Program-made: the position numbers and the translations under genes
Shown: one piece after another, positions 26,061 to 33,749 of the stretch
How positions within the stretch are numbered: position 1 is the first letter of the stretch
How the letters are laid out: every line of letters starts with the position of its first letter
Notes under the pieces: model-generated
The model's database searches: none
Seen by the model: only the letters and a program-made list of their open reading frames with translations
What the model was told of the DNA's origin: nothing
NCBI GenBank assembly: GCA_021807115.1
Contig: JAKAPJ010000006.1
Span: 1 to 58,991, forward strand
Length of the DNA stretch: 58,991 nucleotides
Direction: 5' to 3'
From: Microcaldota archaeon
Lineage (GTDB): Archaea > Micrarchaeota > Micrarchaeia > Micrarchaeales > Micrarchaeaceae

Positions 26061-26792
26061 TCAGAGCTTCAGCATTGGGAACCGGCGCATGTATGCTTGG
26101 CTCTGCAGCACTACCAGGAACGGGATTATGAAAAGAGAGTTGAATATGAGCAGCAGGAATCTGGACCCTGACGTACCGCCGATAGCTATGAATATGAAGT
26201 CGAACACCGTTATTAGCGCTATGGCTGCCACAACCCACAGCAGTGGGTACTTTATCTCCCTCACGAAGAAGGCTGCGCTTGCCGCCATGGAACGCTCTAT
26301 GCTGCGCTCGTCTATGACTATCGATGCGGGGGCATAGAAGAAGAATGGAGTGAGTATAAGGCCGACTATCGCAGTAACTGCCGCAGGGACACCCACGGCG
26401 TAGTCGAACACGCTTACCACACCCATCAGCAGCGTGAAGAACACAAGCACGCTGAACACGCTTGATGTGTATCGCTCAAGGCCTTCGAGGACCTCGCGCT
26501 TTATCTTTGTATGCGTCCTGCTGTGCTTCACTATGACGTTTATTGCCACTATCGCGAAACTCAGGAACAGGAGGGAGAACAGTGTGGAGAATATTATGAC
26601 TGCTGTGCTGAAAAGGGTGAGGTTGTGGAACACACTGGCCTGCCTTATGAATATCGCGCCTGCATCGTTATATGCAGGTAGCGAGGCAAACAGTGGGATA
26701 AGGAATGCAATGACGAATGAGACTGAGAACAGAAGTATGAGGGGCATATGCGACAGGTAGAAGTCAACTGAATAGCGTATTATGCTGGCCAT
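26061..26792 (-). CDS. Six-helix membrane protein, unknown
   Basis: About 243 residues from ATG 26792 (TTG 26813 would add seven). Roughly six hydrophobic helices are spread evenly, with a basic cytoplasmic loop (HSRTHTKIKRE) after the second or third. The pattern resembles archaeal membrane proteins of unknown function with a six-helix domain rather than the VirB6-like array. It lacks the GG...P signature. Placed between the pilins and the VirB6-like genes on the same strand, it may belong to the machine. Confidence 0.68.
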   Translation of the reverse strand: MASIIRYSVDFYLSHMPLILLFSVSFVIAFLIPLFASLPAYNDAGAIFIRQASVFHNLTLFSTAVIIFSTLFSLLFLSFAIVAINVIVKHSRTHTKIKREVLEGLERYTSSVFSVLVFFTLLMGVVSVFDYAVGVPAAVTAIVGLILTPFFFYAPASIVIDERSIERSMAASAAFFVREIKYPLLWVVAAIALITVFDFIFIAIGGTSGSRFLLLIFNSLFIIPFLVVLQSQAYMRRFPMLKL

Positions 26793-26844
26793 TTCGTACC
26801 ACTGCGCATCCAAGGCATCCTGGCAAGAACAGATTGCAAATCTA

Positions 26845-26856
26845 GGTTTATAAGCC
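26845..26856 (-). promoter_or_regulatory. TATA box for the six-helix protein gene
   Basis: GGCTTATAAACC, nearly palindromic, lies about 58 bp before ATG 26792 and just after the pilin gene end. Confidence 0.45.
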
Positions 26857-26888
26857 TTTCCAGGGCTGCAACCCGGTATCCGTGCGCC

Positions 26889-27257
26889 TTACTTGCACAG
26901 TTTTGCCACAGCCGCGATGTTCGTGGCCGCCGAGCCGCCGGATGCCACCCCTAGGATCCACGGGGACAGTATAGCGATTATGACCCCTGCTATGCCGCCC
27001 ATGACCATGCCCATTCCGTATCCTTGTATCTGGCCCCTGGACTGGCCGGGCATCAGCTGAGAGCCCGCGTAAAGCGTTGCGCCCAGTATCATTAGCATTA
27101 TACCGAGAACAAAAATTATTGTCTGTACGGTGCTGTATATGCTGTAGACTGCGCACTCGGCATTGGTTATGGTCTGCGCATAAGGCGAGACAGCCACTAG
27201 CCCAAGCAGCGCCAGTACTATTGTAGCAATCCTTGAGTACCTCAGCGCCGTTGCCAT
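26889..27257 (-). CDS. VirB2/TrbC-like pilin (A)
   Basis: 122 residues. A signal peptide (about 1-28) is cleavable near SPYAQ. The mature part begins with ITNAECAVYSIYSTVQTIIF, has two membrane helices separated by the cytoplasmic turn MPGQSRGQIQGYGMGMV, and ends KLCK. The two cysteines, near the mature N-terminus and at the C-terminus, could form an extracellular disulfide. This is the layout of VirB2/TrbC pilins and of the VirB2-like pilins of archaeal Ced/Ted DNA importers, which polymerise into hollow filaments. It is very similar to the pilin at 27900-28292, indicating recent duplication. Confidence 0.82.
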   Translation of the reverse strand: MATALRYSRIATIVLALLGLVAVSPYAQTITNAECAVYSIYSTVQTIIFVLGIMLMILGATLYAGSQLMPGQSRGQIQGYGMGMVMGGIAGVIIAILSPWILGVASGGSAATNIAAVAKLCK

Positions 27258-27367
27258 GACTTTGTATCGCTCTGTCGTAAAATCACTTGCTAGGCATTTT
27301 GCCTGTGTATATGATTATCAATTACTGGTCAGCATCGGCCTTTGACGGTATGGCATGCTTGGAGACA

Positions 27368-27733
27368 TCATCCGCACACCTGTGCCACTGCGGCGATGTT
27401 CGCCGAGGATGCACCACCAGATATTATGTCAAGCAAGTACGGCGCTATTGATGCTATTATGACTCCGGACACCCCGCCTATCACCATCCCCATTCCATAT
27501 CCTTGGATGTTGCCCCTGGACTGCTGCGGCATGATGTTTGCAGCTGCGTATACCGCGGCGCCGAGTACGATGAGCATTATTGCAACTATGTATATGGCGG
27601 TCCTTACCGTATTGTATATCAGGTATATGTTGCACTCTATGCTGTTGCCTATGGAATTGGAAAACTGCGCCGGCGCAGTGCCTGTCCAGAAATTGAGCAG
27701 GAACAGGATTGTTGTAATTAGCCTTAGTGCCAT
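27368..27733 (-). CDS. VirB2/TrbC-like pilin (B)
   Basis: 121 residues from ATG 27733 (TTG 27766 is possible). The signal helix ends near GTAPAQ. The mature protein has the N-terminal cysteine in NSIECNIYLIYNTVRTA, two helices around the turn MPQQSRGNIQGYGMGMV, and a C-terminal QVCG. It is more diverged than the other two small pilins: the second helix reads GVIIASIAPYLLDIISG. It probably mixes with, or replaces, the other pilins in the filament. Confidence 0.82.
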   Translation of the reverse strand: MALRLITTILFLLNFWTGTAPAQFSNSIGNSIECNIYLIYNTVRTAIYIVAIMLIVLGAAVYAAANIMPQQSRGNIQGYGMGMVIGGVSGVIIASIAPYLLDIISGGASSANIAAVAQVCG

Positions 27734-27846
27734 TGACAGGCGCGGTGCGCTTATATTTGCATCCAATTTCCCACCCTTTTGTCAGATGTAGGATAAGGGC
27801 GGCATAACGCCCAGACCCCTATCCCCTGACATGTGTAAAAGGAAAT

Positions 27847-27871
27847 GCTTTAGGGCATCGCGCCCTAAAGC
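27847..27871 (-). terminator. Hairpin terminator or attenuator after pilin C
   Basis: GCTTTAGGGC (27847-27856) and GCCCTAAAGC (27862-27871) form a perfect 10-bp stem with a 5-nt loop. On the minus strand it lies 29 bp after the pilin stop and is followed by ATTTCCTTTT. It could end most transcripts so that the pilin is made in excess over downstream genes. Confidence 0.55.
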
Positions 27872-27899
27872 TCTTTTCAGCTTGCAGACCCTTATGCGC

Positions 27900-28292
27900 T
27901 TATGCGCATAGGGACTGGACCGCGGCGATGTTCGACGCAGCTGTGCCTCCGGAAACTATTCCGAGGATCCACGGGGACAGTATGGCGATTATTACGCCTA
28001 TAATACCGCCCATGACCATGCCCATTCCGTATCCTTGGATGTTACCCCTGGACTGGCCGGGCATCATGTGGGATCCGGCATACAGTGCTGCGCCCAGTAT
28101 CATGAGCATTATGCCAAGTACGAATATAACTGTCTGGACAGTGGTATACACGTTGTATATGGCGCACTCCGCGTTGTTCACCGACTGCGCAGAGGAAACC
28201 ATCGCCCCTAGCACGCCGAACAGCGTAAGCATCAGCATGGATAGCCTAGAATACCTGTTCATTACCCTTACCAGATTATACTGTAGGTTCAT
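27900..28292 (-). CDS. VirB2/TrbC-like pilin (C)
   Basis: 130 residues from ATG 28292 (GTG 28301 and ATG 28262 are alternatives; the last best matches pilin A). The signal peptide ends near VSSAQ. The mature sequence VNNAECAIYNVYTTVQTVIF, the turn MPGQSRGNIQGYGMGMV and the end SLCA are almost the same as in pilin A. It has its own promoter with an inverted repeat round the TATA box and a strong hairpin after it, suggesting it is the major, separately regulated pilin. Confidence 0.82.
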   Translation of the reverse strand: MNLQYNLVRVMNRYSRLSMLMLTLFGVLGAMVSSAQSVNNAECAIYNVYTTVQTVIFVLGIMLMILGAALYAGSHMMPGQSRGNIQGYGMGMVMGGIIGVIIAILSPWILGIVSGGTAASNIAAVQSLCA

Positions 28293-28326
28293 GGAAACCA
28301 CATTTTTGTATTTTTACTATTGATAT

Positions 28327-28346
28327 GCAAGGCTTTTAAACCTTGC
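28327..28346 (-). promoter_or_regulatory. TATA box inside an inverted repeat before pilin C
   Basis: GCAAGG-N8-CCTTGC (28327-28332 and 28341-28346) brackets TTTAAAAG, the TATA element, about 40-45 bp upstream of ATG 28292. A dimeric regulator bound here would compete with TBP. A similar arrangement precedes the 30345-33542 gene. Confidence 0.5.
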
Positions 28347-28604
28347 TACACACGTGCAACATTGTGCAATACCGGCAGGTCCGCCCACCAACCTATCATC
28401 ATTTGGTAATAACCGGATGCATCGCAGATTACGGTCAGGGCGCCCATTTGTCGCGCGGGTAGCATAAGGAGTTGCCGCGATGCGTGAACATAAAGGAAAT
28501 GCGCCACGACGGTGATTAGATTATTATGTTTTCGGTGTGATAACCTATCGGGGACTTGCTGTGTGCATTTTAGCCAGCATTGCACGGGCGGCCATTGGGA
28601 ATGT
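28347..28604. other. Divergent intergenic region, no gene seen
   Basis: About 260 bp between the pilin C promoter and the plus-strand gene at 28605. No open frame of credible composition and no RNA gene was recognised. A weak AT-rich element (about 28520-28540) may be the promoter of the plus-strand gene. Confidence 0.4.
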
Positions 28605-29366
28605 ATGAAACAGAGGAGACACCATAAAGATGGCAAGTGGTTTGCACTCGTAACGCTAGTGATTGTGATAGCCTTGATTGCATTCGTTTTCGCCCCGACC
28701 CACAAGACCAATACCAAAAACGTGGCTGGTGCAAATGTGCCGGCTTCATCAGGCAATGCAATCAGAAATGGCGCAGGCATGGGCTTCAACGCCACAAATT
28801 CCATAGTTTTGAGCCAGGATCCGATACTGGAGAACGCCACAAGCTTGTCCACAGTAAGGTATGGGATGGGTCAGAATCTGAACATAAGTTTGTGGTGCTA
28901 TAACGGCACTGGGTGCGGCTTGATGCAGGATGGGGAGCTGGGCGACTTTTTCTATTACCAGCGGACTATGGACTATGCCGCCCCGTTTGTGCCAGAATAC
29001 AAGAACGTTAGCCCTACAAATCTTTCCGTACCGTCAGAATACTCGACATACAATGCCCCTGTATTTTTTATGGTGTCGGTGGCTTACGCATCAGGGGACG
29101 GACCGCAGTGGATTATGAAAAATTTGACCTCCAGCATAAACGCGACAATAACGAAGGTCCCCGGCACAAGCATAGGCAATTACTCTGCCTGGTACGAAAC
29201 GGAACAGCGCGGACTGCAGGATTACATACTTTTCTTTTACGTAAACAATTATGTGGTGGCTGACGTGGTGGCGGGCAACAGGGGCTATCTGGATCCTGTC
29301 TACCTCGGCTCGCTGGGCGCCAAACAGTACGAAATTTTGAAAAATGCAAGCCAAGGCGCCGCATAG
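28605..29366 (+). CDS. Membrane-anchored secreted protein, paralogue of the next gene
   Basis: 253 residues from ATG 28605. A basic N-terminus (MKQRRHHKDGKWF) precedes one membrane helix (about 13-32), and the rest is extracellular with many Asn-X-Ser/Thr sites and two cysteines (WCYNGTGCG). The C-terminal 90 residues share with the neighbouring minus-strand protein the pattern NNYVVADVVAGNRGYLDPVY, then QYEILK. No known family. It is the only plus-strand gene inside the locus. Upstream in-frame codons were not used because they are Cys-rich and lack the basic N-terminus. Confidence 0.68.
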   Translation: MKQRRHHKDGKWFALVTLVIVIALIAFVFAPTHKTNTKNVAGANVPASSGNAIRNGAGMGFNATNSIVLSQDPILENATSLSTVRYGMGQNLNISLWCYNGTGCGLMQDGELGDFFYYQRTMDYAAPFVPEYKNVSPTNLSVPSEYSTYNAPVFFMVSVAYASGDGPQWIMKNLTSSINATITKVPGTSIGNYSAWYETEQRGLQDYILFFYVNNYVVADVVAGNRGYLDPVYLGSLGAKQYEILKNASQGAA

Positions 29367-29408
29367 GCATGCGCGTTACCCACTTTAGCCGTGCGTGGCC
29401 GATGCTGC

Positions 29409-30185
29409 TTAATTAAGGCCTTTCAAAAGCCCGTATTGCCGTTGTGAGATATTTACCAGGTAGGAAGGGCTTAGGTATCCTATATTGCCCTCCGCAATGT
29501 CTTCCACCACGAAGTTGTCGTAATGGAATATTGACATATACTGCTGCCCGTGTAGGTACTGCGATGCGAAAATCCGTGTTGAGTTGCCCATGGTGGCACT
29601 AGGGGAAATCGCTGTGCCATTGGGGTTAAAAGACAGCCATCCCGATATGATGGAGTTATACAGGCTCGTTGTCGCATTTGCATGCACATACGCCACAAAG
29701 AACTGCATTGCGGTTGGGGCGGTGTCAGTATCGTACTTGGTTGTGTAGTTGCGCGGGTAGTCTACGGTGAAATTCGTCGCGTACCCTGCCTGTATGTAAT
29801 AATAGAGCTGACCTGCCGCAAAGCTCTGCAACCCTGTTTGGTAGTAGCATGACCCCCCGCTACAGATGGGGAATATTTTAGGCTGGGCAGGCAGGCCAGG
29901 CAACACCATAGATGGGCTGACAAGCTGTTCCAACACGAGCTTATTGGCTGCGAGGCTGTTGTTAAAAGTTTGGATCTCTTGTGTGAAGTTTACATGCATG
30001 GCTATTGTTGTCGTGGCGGACAGGTTTGGTATGGATGTCAGGTTGGCTGGTATGGTGACTGTGAGGAAGGACGTACTTGATGTGTTTTGGGAGGCCGAGC
30101 TGGTAGTGGTGTGTTTCTGCGCCATGGGTTGGAACAAGAACAGAAACGCAAGGGAAGCTATAATGAGCAACACTAAAAATGCCAC
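29409..30185 (-). CDS. Membrane-anchored secreted protein, paralogue of the previous gene
   Basis: 258 residues from GTG 30185. An N-terminal membrane helix is followed by a Ser/Thr linker and an extracellular domain with ICSGGSCYYQ and a C-terminal segment DNFVVEDIAEGNIGYLSPSY, then QRQYGLLKG, matching its convergent neighbour. The frame stays open upstream to 30320 and would give a cytoplasmic tail, including KNPSHTHVPRSAF, but has no ATG, GTG or TTG. A rare start codon is possible. Function unknown. Confidence 0.65.
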   Translation of the reverse strand: MAFLVLLIIASLAFLFLFQPMAQKHTTTSSASQNTSSTSFLTVTIPANLTSIPNLSATTTIAMHVNFTQEIQTFNNSLAANKLVLEQLVSPSMVLPGLPAQPKIFPICSGGSCYYQTGLQSFAAGQLYYYIQAGYATNFTVDYPRNYTTKYDTDTAPTAMQFFVAYVHANATTSLYNSIISGWLSFNPNGTAISPSATMGNSTRIFASQYLHGQQYMSIFHYDNFVVEDIAEGNIGYLSPSYLVNISQRQYGLLKGLN

Positions 30186-30344
30186 AACGAAGGCGGATCT
30201 TGGAACGTGCGTGTGTGATGGGTTTTTGGCGGCAGGCGCAGCTGCAGAGGATGTGGCAGGGTGTTCTGCCGCAGTTGTGGAGCCTGTTGTATCTGCTGCT
30301 ATTTTTTCACCTTGTGCTGATTAAGCGTAGTTTGCTTTACGGCG

Positions 30345-33300
30345 TCATGGAGAAACGGGGGGGGTGGTACTCCACCTGAGCATGGTGATTGCGCCGTTGC
30401 CGCCGTATCCGCTGCCGCCGCTGGCGGGAATGAGGTATGGATTGCTGCCGCATGTTGTGCCGCTGCCTCCCGCGCCGCCGTTCACGGAAAGGTGGAGCGC
30501 AGCTGAAACTGACACATCATACGCGATTACTATTGCGCCGCCGCCGCCTCCTCCGCCGCCGGCGCCCCCTGTGGCGGACCCGCCGTTGCAGTTTCCTGGC
30601 GTGCCAGACGCACCATTAGAATACACATAGCCGCTTCCTTTGATTGTGTTTGCCTGTATGTATATCCCGTATGCGCCGTTGCCGCCCGGCGAGCCTTGGC
30701 TCTCCTGCCCGCTTATGGCACCGTCGCCGCCGCCTCCTCCGCCGCTGCCTGTGAATGCAGGGGCTATGTTATCATTTCCAGGATTGGGCCATAGCGATGA
30801 TATAGCGCTTAGGGAGGGGGTAGCATATGGGCTTCCGGTGGAGCCAGAGCCGCCGGGGTACGCGGTCTGCGATCCGGTGCCGGTGGTCGTTCCGCAGTAT
30901 GCACCGCCGCCGCCGCTCTGCGCGCCTTGGCCAGTACCTGCGTTGCCGCCGCCGCCGGAATTGCCCAATGCAACAGGGGAGCCACCGCATCCCGAATTTG
31001 GGTTCCGGCAGGTGGTGGACGTATCGCATATGCCACAATCGGAGCTGCCGCAGCTATTAAACGTCCCGCACGCCCCATCGCACCACGGCCCTGCCTGTGA
31101 CGTGGCGGCGCCGTTGTACCCGCCACCGTTGCCGCCAGCGGTAGTTGCCGCGCCGCACTCGGGACTTGCGGTGTCGTTTGCTGCACCTCCGCCTCCTCCT
31201 CCGCCGGGGCCGCCGTATTCGCCGCCGCCTGTGCCGGCTTGGCCGCCCGTTCCAATATTCTGGTTGTTGCCGTTGCAGCACAAGTGGCCGGTCCACGACC
31301 AACTGCACCAGCTGCAGCTCTGGCAGCTTACGCCTGAGCCGTATCCCCCTCCGCCGCCAGGCACATTCGCAACAGCAGTGGAGTAGGAGCCCCACTGGCT
31401 TGCCCCTTCGACGGTACCGTTTCCCGTAACAACCGTCCCGTCAAGCGTGATAGTGTTGCCCGCCACAAGGTTGAAGCCGTTCGTGTACAGCGTATAGCTG
31501 CTGTCCACCTGTATGTTGCAGTCCGAAACTGCGTCACCTGACAGATAGCAGTTGTTCCCGGTACATGATATCACCGATGCCACGCCTCCGGCCTGTATGG
31601 GAGGGTTTGTTACCTCGTACATCTGGCATATCGTTGACGTTGTGGACGTTGTGGATGTGGAGGACGATGTTGAGGATGTGGAGGTGCTTGAGGTGGTGGT
31701 GGATGTGGAGGATGTAGTGGTCGTAAGGTTGGCGTTGTATGTGCCTGCGCATGATGAGAGTATCTGGCTTACTGGGGTGTTAGTGGCCATGGAGATTATC
31801 CACAGTGCCGAGGTTGATATTATAGCTCCGACCACTCCGGCCAAGAACATGCCGATGCCGTATCCCTGTATCACTCCTCGGTCTGCAGCAGGCAGCACAT
31901 GGGAGCCTTCGTACATGATTGCGCCAAGCAGCAGCAGGACGATTGTGAGGAGTACGAGCGCAGTATTTACCTGATTGTATATGTAGCAAACCGCCTGTAG
32001 GAACGGCGCGGTGTTGTTTGGGCCATAGCTCTGTATTGGCGGGGGCGGCGCGGGCTGATAGACCTGGAAAAAGCCCAGGGCATCGTATATGGGCGCCGCG
32101 GTGGGCGAGGGCTGGAACACGCCGCAGTATATGTAGTTGCCAACCGGAAGAGTGCCGGTAGGGTTAGCGGAATCTGCGGTAGGCGTAACGCTGTTTACAT
32201 TGCAGTCCAGAACGCTGCTGTCCACCGATGCCAGTGAAGATGCTTGACATGAGCATGGCGGGCTTGGATCGTATGCGCTTGAACCGCTTCCTGACGCGTA
32301 TCCACAGGATACGCCTGCGCCCGTGTCTGTGAGCTCGTATTGCTGGTAGCACCCGCTGGCCGCACTATGGGAGGCGCCGTTGCACTGGCTTGAGCCGCTT
32401 ATGGAGCTCACTATAGGCCCACACAGGGCCGCGTAGTTGTTAGATATTGCGGTCCCGGGGGGCAGTGAATTCGCATACAGGAACAGGGGTGAATATGATT
32501 GGCCAGGCCCTGGCGGGACCACACCGTCAATTACGAAGTTAGCGGATATCATGTTGCCCGCTATAGTGGTGGGGGTGTTGAATGCGAACGAGCCGAAGCT
32601 TATGGTGGATACGTGCTGCCCTGAGCCGGAGGGGACGTGGTATGGTCCGCCTTCCACGCAGTTTCCTGAGCCACCAGCACCGCTGCACACTACATTTGCT
32701 GACGCGAATTGCGTGGAAATGTACATACTGCAGCTGCTGGCGCACGGAATTGGCTGCGAGCTATAGTCGTAACCGCAGACCATGTAGTTGCCCTTTGGAA
32801 GCGAATCTGGATTGAACGTGCCGCTGGAGCTGCCTGATGACACCAGGCAGGGTGCCTCACTGGCCGTTAGTGTGCCAGTACACGCCGACAGCTGCGGCGA
32901 GGTGCTGCCCTTTGGGATGGGCGACACGCATCCCTGCCCGGATGCTCCACCTGCAAACTCAAGATAGCATGAACCGCTTGTGCACCATGGTAGTGACGCT
33001 AACCCCCCACTGAATACTACATCGTCACCGCTGCTGGATATGCCAAGGGTATTTGTATTTGTAACGTTCAGGCCTACGGCATAGCCCGGGAACCAGCCGC
33101 CGTTGTAATTGTAAAATGTGCATATGTTATACTGCCCCTGCAGGACGGAGTGGTTTGTGTACGATACAGCCTTGCATGTGGTTCCAGACAGCGAAACGGC
33201 TTCATCAAGGAGGCACGCCGGAGGAGGGTATGTGTTCGCCTGACTGCCGGAAGGCTGATTGGTGTAATACAGATCGCAATAGCCGCCGCTTAGAAGGGAG

Positions 33301-33542
33301 ATTGCGTTTGTGGCACATGGCTCGCCGGGGGAGGAAAGCTCAGTGATAATATGGTTGGAGTCGCACGTTACGCCTACGCCGTTCAGGTACGTTACTGCAA
33401 CGGACGCCCCGGGCGTTATGTTGGTTGCGGTAGTAGCCAGGCTATCCGCGCCCGTGCACTGTAGCAGTACATACATGAATAAGATTGCTGCGATTGGCAA
33501 AAGCCTGCGTATCTGTTGCATGATTTCATGTTGGTCTGCCAT
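30345..33542 (-). CDS. Giant surface protein with internal VirB2-like hairpin and glycine-rich C-terminus
   Basis: 1065 residues. A signal peptide (about 1-32) precedes an extracellular region to about 500 with cysteine-bearing repeats of the type GNYMVCGYDY. Residues about 511-600 are a VirB2-like unit: CYIYNQVNTALVLLTIVLLL, the turn LPAADRGVIQGYGIGMFLAG, a second helix and SSC. A Thr/Ser linker (about 603-640) follows. From about 700 to the end the chain is polyglycine-rich (runs of 5-9 Gly) with many cysteines (CQSCSWC, CCNGN). Both ends of a VirB2 hairpin face outward, so both large domains should be surface-exposed. A role as a pilus tip or adhesin is inferred. Confidence 0.75.
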   Translation of the reverse strand: MADQHEIMQQIRRLLPIAAILFMYVLLQCTGADSLATTATNITPGASVAVTYLNGVGVTCDSNHIITELSSPGEPCATNAISLLSGGYCDLYYTNQPSGSQANTYPPPACLLDEAVSLSGTTCKAVSYTNHSVLQGQYNICTFYNYNGGWFPGYAVGLNVTNTNTLGISSSGDDVVFSGGLASLPWCTSGSCYLEFAGGASGQGCVSPIPKGSTSPQLSACTGTLTASEAPCLVSSGSSSGTFNPDSLPKGNYMVCGYDYSSQPIPCASSCSMYISTQFASANVVCSGAGGSGNCVEGGPYHVPSGSGQHVSTISFGSFAFNTPTTIAGNMISANFVIDGVVPPGPGQSYSPLFLYANSLPPGTAISNNYAALCGPIVSSISGSSQCNGASHSAASGCYQQYELTDTGAGVSCGYASGSGSSAYDPSPPCSCQASSLASVDSSVLDCNVNSVTPTADSANPTGTLPVGNYIYCGVFQPSPTAAPIYDALGFFQVYQPAPPPPIQSYGPNNTAPFLQAVCYIYNQVNTALVLLTIVLLLLGAIMYEGSHVLPAADRGVIQGYGIGMFLAGVVGAIISTSALWIISMATNTPVSQILSSCAGTYNANLTTTTSSTSTTTSSTSTSSTSSSTSTTSTTSTICQMYEVTNPPIQAGGVASVISCTGNNCYLSGDAVSDCNIQVDSSYTLYTNGFNLVAGNTITLDGTVVTGNGTVEGASQWGSYSTAVANVPGGGGGYGSGVSCQSCSWCSWSWTGHLCCNGNNQNIGTGGQAGTGGGEYGGPGGGGGGGAANDTASPECGAATTAGGNGGGYNGAATSQAGPWCDGACGTFNSCGSSDCGICDTSTTCRNPNSGCGGSPVALGNSGGGGNAGTGQGAQSGGGGAYCGTTTGTGSQTAYPGGSGSTGSPYATPSLSAISSLWPNPGNDNIAPAFTGSGGGGGGDGAISGQESQGSPGGNGAYGIYIQANTIKGSGYVYSNGASGTPGNCNGGSATGGAGGGGGGGGAIVIAYDVSVSAALHLSVNGGAGGSGTTCGSNPYLIPASGGSGYGGNGAITMLRWSTTPPVSP

Positions 33543-33599
33543 GGTCGCAAGCCCCCGTAGCTGCGCAGTTCCTGCCGTGCTACGGTTTTATAATATGAA

Positions 33600-33618
33600 A
33601 GCGCACTTTTAAATCGCT
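33600..33618 (-). promoter_or_regulatory. TATA box inside an inverted repeat before the 30.3-33.5 kb gene
   Basis: AGCG (33600-33603) and CGCT (33615-33618) bracket TTTTAAA about 65-70 bp before the ATG at 33542. A second TATA-like element (TTATAA, about 33588-33593) lies closer to the start. Nothing else was recognised in the 207 bp gap. Confidence 0.4.
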
Positions 33619-33749
33619 TATGTGGCAGCTGCCGGCAGGCATAATGGATCGGTGGCTCGACCATTTTGCATTGGCAACATCAAAGGGTAAACTACGGCCG
33701 TTATGGATGCCGGGCATGGATTATGTCTGCAATGCCGCGGCTTTGTGCT

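Noticed and set aside
30640-31386. 248-residue proline-rich plus-strand frame
   Set aside because: Proline runs are the antisense of the glycine codons of the real gene.
31620-31740. GTTGTGGATGTGG-like tandem repeats suggesting a satellite or CRISPR
   Set aside because: They encode the Thr/Ser linker of the 1065-residue protein. Units are irregular and in frame, with no spacers.
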